This document shows, one piece after another, positions 60,725 to 64,000 of a stretch of 64,000 nt of DNA. The stretch comes from Halomonas sp. 25-S5 (GTDB lineage: Bacteria; Pseudomonadota; Gammaproteobacteria; Pseudomonadales; Halomonadaceae), in assembly GCF_029889845.1 (NCBI RefSeq), contig NZ_JARANV010000014.1:1-64000 (forward strand). Direction: 5' to 3'. The position numbers and the translations under genes are program-made. The notes beneath the pieces are model-generated. The model made no database searches. It saw only the letters and a list, made by a program, of their open reading frames with translations, and had not been told where the DNA came from. How positions within the stretch are numbered: position 1 is the stretch's first letter; every line of letters begins with the position of its first letter.

Positions 60725-61624
60725 TCAGTCGTGTTCGGGGGCGCCCAGTGGCGCGGCATGGCGGCGCCACTGGGCAGTCAGGCTATGGTGGCGGCCGAAC
60801 AGCGCGGAGAACACATAGCCGCTGCCGGCCAGCAGGATGATGGCCGGCCCCGAGGGCAAGCTGAGGTGGTAGGAGAGCAGCAGGCCGCCGGTGCTGGAGA
60901 CCAGGGCGATGGCGATGGCGATGGCGATCAGCCCCTCCAGGCGCTGGCTCCAGAAGCGTGCCGTGGTGGCGGGCAGCATCATCAGGCCCACGGCCATCAG
61001 GGTGCCCAGCGTCTGGAAGCCGGCTGTGAGGTTGAGCACCACCAGCCCCAGGAAGATGCCGTGGATCAGGCCGCCACGCACCCCTTGGCCGCGCAGGAAC
61101 AACGGGTCCAGGCACTCCACCACCAGGGCGCGGAAGACCACCGCCAGGATCACCACGATCAGGCTGCTGATAGCGGCGATCAGCACCAGGGCGGTGGAGT
61201 CCACGGCGAGAATCGAGCCGAACAGCACATGGGTGAGATCCACGCTGCTGCCGCCCAGCGATACCAGCATTACCCCGGCGGCCAGCGAGATCAAAAAGAA
61301 GCTGGCCATGGCTGAGTCCTCCTTGTGGCCGGTCATCTGCGACACGCTGCCGGCGAGCACCGCGATCAGCAAGCCCGAGAGGATACCGCCCAGGCTCATC
61401 ATCGGCAGCGAGAAGCCGGCGGCCAAAAAGCCCAGCGCCACCCCGGGCAGGATGGCGTGGGCCATGGCGTCGCCGATCAGGCTCATGCCGCGCAGCATCA
61501 GGAAGACCCCCAGCGGGGGGGCGGCCAGCGACAGCGCCAGGCCGGCCACCAGGGCACGCTGCATGAAGCCGTAGTCGAAGGGGGCGAGCAGCCAGGCGTC
61601 AAGCAGTGCCAGCATGGGAGGCAT
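60725..61624 (-). CDS. znuB: Zinc ABC transporter, permease ZnuB
   Basis: The 299-residue inner-membrane permease of the ABC-3 family has eight or nine helices. Marks are FMQRALVAGLALSLAAPPLGVFLMLRGMSLIGDAMAHAILPGVALG and LTAGFQTLGTLMAVGLMMLPATTARF. It overlaps znuC by 26 bases; a start nine bases further in is also possible. It is the membrane channel of the zinc importer with the genes on either side. Confidence 0.92.
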   Translation of the reverse strand: MPPMLALLDAWLLAPFDYGFMQRALVAGLALSLAAPPLGVFLMLRGMSLIGDAMAHAILPGVALGFLAAGFSLPMMSLGGILSGLLIAVLAGSVSQMTGHKEDSAMASFFLISLAAGVMLVSLGGSSVDLTHVLFGSILAVDSTALVLIAAISSLIVVILAVVFRALVVECLDPLFLRGQGVRGGLIHGIFLGLVVLNLTAGFQTLGTLMAVGLMMLPATTARFWSQRLEGLIAIAIAIALVSSTGGLLLSYHLSLPSGPAIILLAGSGYVFSALFGRHHSLTAQWRRHAAPLGAPEHD

Positions 61625-62333
61625 CCGGAAAGGTCAGGGGCAGGCGCGGTGCGCGGGGCACCAGGCCGCTATGGTGGTCGAGCAGGGCATCCGGGCTGAC
61701 CCAGCGGCCATGGCCGCCGGAAAGCAGCAGCACGTCGTCGGCCAGGCGGGCGAGCTGCTCCATGTCGTGGATCACCACGATGATGGTGGCGCCTTGCCGG
61801 GCCATGTCGCGCAGCACCTCCATCAGCACGTCCACCGTCTCGATGTCGACGTTGGCGAAGGGCTCGTCGAGCAGCAGCAGCTCGGCCTCCTGCATCAGGG
61901 TGCGGCCCAGCAGGGCGCGCTGGCGCTGGCCGCCGGAGAGCTCGCCCAGCGGGCGGTGAGCCAACTGCGAGATGCCCAGTCGCGCCATGATCTTGCGACC
62001 GCGCCGATAGTGGGGGCCGCAGTAGCCCTTCAGGGCACCGTGGCTGGGCCAGGTGCCGCTCATGATCAGCTCTTCCACGCTCATCGGGAAGCTGAGGTCC
62101 AGCGCCAGCTGCTGGGGCAGCCAGGCCCGGCGCTCGCGGGGCACCCGGCACTCCACGCTGCCGGCCACCGGGGCCAGCATGCCCATGATGGCGGCGATCA
62201 GGGTGCTCTTGCCGGCGCCGTTGGCGCCGATCAGGGCGGTGATGGCGCCGTCCATGAAGCGGCCGTCCAGGTGCTCGAGGATCGTCTGGCCGCCGCGGGC
62301 CAGCTGCAGGTCATGCAGTTGCAGGCGCGACAT
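61599..62333 (-). CDS. znuC: Zinc ABC transporter, ATPase ZnuC
   Basis: The ATPase of about 244 residues has Walker A GANGAGKST, LSGGQRQRALLGRTL, Walker B ELLLLDEPFANVD and IIVVIHDMEQ. RVPRERRAWLPQQLALDLSFPMSVEELIMSG is typical of ZnuC/MntB ATPases. Start at 62333 overlaps the stop of the small His-rich gene as TGATG, so its translation depends on that gene. Confidence 0.92.
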   Translation of the reverse strand: MSRLQLHDLQLARGGQTILEHLDGRFMDGAITALIGANGAGKSTLIAAIMGMLAPVAGSVECRVPRERRAWLPQQLALDLSFPMSVEELIMSGTWPSHGALKGYCGPHYRRGRKIMARLGISQLAHRPLGELSGGQRQRALLGRTLMQEAELLLLDEPFANVDIETVDVLMEVLRDMARQGATIIVVIHDMEQLARLADDVLLLSGGHGRWVSPDALLDHHSGLVPRAPRLPLTFPDASHAGTA

Positions 62334-62482
62334 CAGGACCACCACCCCGCGGCCCAGGAGACCGTCAGCCACAGGGCGGCGAGCGGTGCGGCGACCAGCA
62401 GCAGGCGGCGAGTCGCGGAGAGCGACATCAGCGAGAAATGGCAGGGCCCTTCCGGGCGATGCCGGTGTTGGTGGTGAGCCAT
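62333..62482 (-). CDS. Small His-rich membrane protein leading the zinc operon
   Basis: The 49-residue product starts MAHHQHRHRPEGPCHF (five His and one Cys in 15 residues) and continues into one membrane helix (LLLVAAPLAALWLTVSWAAGWW). GGAGG lies upstream, and the TGATG overlap couples it to znuC. It is directly downstream of a Zur box. A zinc-buffering or sensing role at the membrane is plausible but unproven; I do not know a named family. Confidence 0.65.
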   Translation of the reverse strand: MAHHQHRHRPEGPCHFSLMSLSATRRLLLVAAPLAALWLTVSWAAGWWS

Positions 62483-62508
62483 GGGGGAGCCTCCGGAAAA
62501 CTGGCGGA

Positions 62509-62523
62509 GGTTATAACATAACA
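62509..62523 (-). promoter_or_regulatory. Zur box of the zinc uptake operon
   Basis: GGTTATAACATAACA on the plus strand matches the palindromic Zur core TGTTATAATATAACA at 13 of 15 positions. It is 27 bp upstream of the first start codon. Expression should rise when zinc is scarce. Confidence 0.75.
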
Positions 62524-62681
62524 ATACGGGCGCTGACCACCGCCAGACGCGCCGCCGGGCTGGAAGCGGTTCACCGCCGCCATGGCCGCTGTTCGGATCC
62601 CCGGGGCGCGATGCCGCGGCCTGGAGGGCCAGGGGGAGTGTGGTAACCTCCCCTGACGCCTGACTGGCAAGGAGGCCGCGC

Positions 62682-63155
62682 ATGACCCCGACCCGCTCAC
62701 TGATGATCTTCCTCGGTTGGCTGGTGCTGGTGATGCTGGCCGCGCTGAGCGGCATCGCCACCCCGCCCGGCGAGTGGTACGCCGGCCTGGCCAAGCCACC
62801 GCTGACCCCGCCGAATCTCGCCTTCCCCATTGCCTGGAGCACGCTCTACCTGCTGATGGCGCTGGCCGCCTGGCGGGCCACCCTGGCCGCCCCGCCCGCT
62901 GCACGCTGGCACATCCTCTGGCCCTTCGTCGCTCAGCTCGCCGCCAACGCGCTCTGGTCGATCCTGTTCTTCGGCCTGCACGGGATGGGCCTGGCGCTGC
63001 TCGACCTGCTGCTGCTGTGGGGGCTGATCGTGCTGACCATCCGTCGTTTCGCCGGCGTCTCGCACCTCGCCGCCTGGCTGCTGGTTCCCTACTTGGCCTG
63101 GGTGAGCTTCGCCGCCTACCTCAATGTCGCCACCTGGTGGTTCAATGGCGGCTAG
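62682..63155 (+). CDS. TspO/MBR-family membrane protein
   Basis: The 157-residue, five-helix membrane protein has WYAGLAKPPLTPPNLAFPIAWSTLYLLMALAAW (the conserved W-Y-x-x-L-x-K-P and P-x-W-x-x-Y), FGLHGMGLALLDLLLLW and YLAWVSFAAYLNVATWWFN (the WxxFAxxLN porphyrin/cholesterol region). It binds tetrapyrroles and lipids in the inner or outer membrane. AAGGAGG precedes the ATG. Divergent from the zinc operon. Confidence 0.92.
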   Translation: MTPTRSLMIFLGWLVLVMLAALSGIATPPGEWYAGLAKPPLTPPNLAFPIAWSTLYLLMALAAWRATLAAPPAARWHILWPFVAQLAANALWSILFFGLHGMGLALLDLLLLWGLIVLTIRRFAGVSHLAAWLLVPYLAWVSFAAYLNVATWWFNGG

Positions 63156-63200
63156 CGGCCTGTCGGACTCGACGCTGACCGGCTGCGAGCGCCGGCCGGC

Positions 63201-63800
63201 CTAGGCCGGGCGCTTGCGGGCGATGAACTGCACCACGGCGCCCAGGCCGGTATGGCCACGTCCCTCGACCACCTGGCGGTCGAACTCGCGGCTCGAGAGG
63301 ATCTCGAAGTCGGCGAAGGCCGCCTCCAGCTCCGCGGCCGTGGGGGTGCGGTCCGGGGTGTCCGGCCCGCCGGTGTCCCGCGGCACCTGGGCCGGGGTAT
63401 AGGCCTCCAGGATCAGGATCCCGCCGGGCTTGAGGGTGCGCGCCACCTGGCGGTGCAGGTGCGGGCGGCCCGCCTCGGGCACGTGGCAAAAGATCGACAC
63501 CACCGCGTCGAAGGCCTCGGCGGCGAAGTTGTGCTCGGTGAGGTCGGCGACCCGGGTCTCCAGGGGCACGCCCTGCCGCTCGGCCAGCCGGGCCGCCTTG
63601 CGCAGGCCGACCGCGGAGGCATCCACGGAGAGCACACGATGGCCGAGCCTGGACAGGTAGACGCCGTTGCGTCCCTCGCCATCGGCCAGACACAGCACCT
63701 GCCGCGGCGGCTCGCCGATCATGCCCACCTGTTCGCGCAGGAAGTCATTGGGCTCGGTGCCGTAGACGTAGTCGTCGGTGTCGTAGCGTTCATCCCACAT
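63201..63800 (-). CDS. Class I SAM-dependent methyltransferase (TehB-like)
   Basis: The 199-residue protein has motif I CLADGEGRNGVYLSRLGHRV, VDASAVGLRKAARLAE and FDAVVSIFCHVPEAGRPHLHRQVARTLKPGG. The start MWDERYDTDDYVYGTEPNDFL is typical of small methyltransferases annotated as tellurite resistance TehB or thiol/arsenite types. The substrate cannot be read. Convergent with tspO. Confidence 0.9.
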   Translation of the reverse strand: MWDERYDTDDYVYGTEPNDFLREQVGMIGEPPRQVLCLADGEGRNGVYLSRLGHRVLSVDASAVGLRKAARLAERQGVPLETRVADLTEHNFAAEAFDAVVSIFCHVPEAGRPHLHRQVARTLKPGGILILEAYTPAQVPRDTGGPDTPDRTPTAAELEAAFADFEILSSREFDRQVVEGRGHTGLGAVVQFIARKRPA

Positions 63801-64000
63801 GGCAATCCCCCGAACATGGTTATCAATATAGCCACCGAGAATACCAAGGGTCGGGGGCGGCGTCTGCGGGAGGGCGCAGGGTGCAGAGGAGTAAGGGCGA
63901 GCCGGATCAGCGGCGCCCCAGGGGGACTGCCCGCCACCTGACCCTGTCCGGGCGTCATGATCGTAGGCCGTGCCATGCTAGAATCGACCGCTTGCTCGTC
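63801..64000. other. Right edge of the window
   Basis: No gene is complete here. TGCTAGAAT at about 63976 resembles an extended -10 and could serve a gene starting beyond the window; no -35 is clear. Confidence 0.3.

Noticed and set aside
63156..63200. Terminator between tspO and the methyltransferase gene (GGCCGGCCTAGGCCGG)
   Set aside because: The palindrome overlaps the methyltransferase stop codon and lacks any T-run.

Overview
The window looks like chromosome of a high-GC halophilic gammaproteobacterium, most likely Halomonas or a close relative. This is inferred from the gene content: a FUSC exporter, a glycine-betaine binding protein, a DUF6482 protein, a thermostable-hemolysin-type protein, a QseBC/PmrAB-type system with EptA, and a Zur-controlled zinc transporter. 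I saw no rRNA, tRNA or CRISPR array.

Region 1 (1-19788) is an accessory zone with visibly lower GC than the rest. It holds an IS3 orfA remnant, thiD and a NUDIX gene, two broken tniQ copies flanking two RhtB/LysE exporters, and nested insertion sequences: an IS30-type element (5415-7941) that sits in the second tniQ and is itself split by an IS1111-type element (about 6447-7843). Next come phnCDE behind four heptamers at 11-bp phase (a double Pho box), an inositol-monophosphatase-family gene and a decayed IS1380 transposase. A tightly coupled four-gene operon of three tyrosine recombinases plus a coiled-coil protein closes the zone; it resembles Tn554 tnpABC and the ginABCD genes of GInt islands. 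The zone ends exactly inside a tauE/safE gene, whose first part is missing.

Region 2 (19789-27660) is backbone: the tauE remainder, a FUSC pump, a D-Ala-D-Ala carboxypeptidase with a SPOR domain, an EamA transporter, a pepSY-cytochrome b561 pair behind a perfect TTAAG-N6-TTAAG box, and thiM-thiE under a TPP riboswitch.

Region 3 (27661-37306) is a 9.6-kb GC-rich segment bounded by a perfect 50-bp direct repeat of the thiM promoter region; its right end also carries an inverted 125-bp thiM fragment. Inside are a histidine kinase/response regulator pair, two EF-hand proteins, a DUF2271 protein, ApbE and a cytochrome b561. They are surrounded by genes collapsed by internal deletions (cytochrome b561, a PepSY/FNR reductase, an SMR pump, a DUF2058 protein, hyfB). 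A motif TCCCCG-N7-CATATTCC recurs at three promoters and suggests a small regulon.

Region 4 (37335-64000) is backbone. It holds a SulP transporter with a divergent RHH gene, then one long minus-strand block: a thermostable-hemolysin/AMP-ligase/diiron-oxidase/SDR operon, pmrAB-like regulators, a PAP2 phosphatase and eptA. The hemolysin operon and PAP2-eptA share the same box and promoter layout, so lipid A modification and an uncharacterised lipid or small-molecule pathway may be co-regulated. Then come an ABC importer with a DsrE gene, DUF6482, a betaine-binding protein, a DODA dioxygenase, an AttEFGH-like ABC/lipocalin operon with a TVP38 gene, a HEPN/MNT toxin-antitoxin pair, a zinc ABC operon with a His-rich leader protein and a Zur box, TspO and a methyltransferase.
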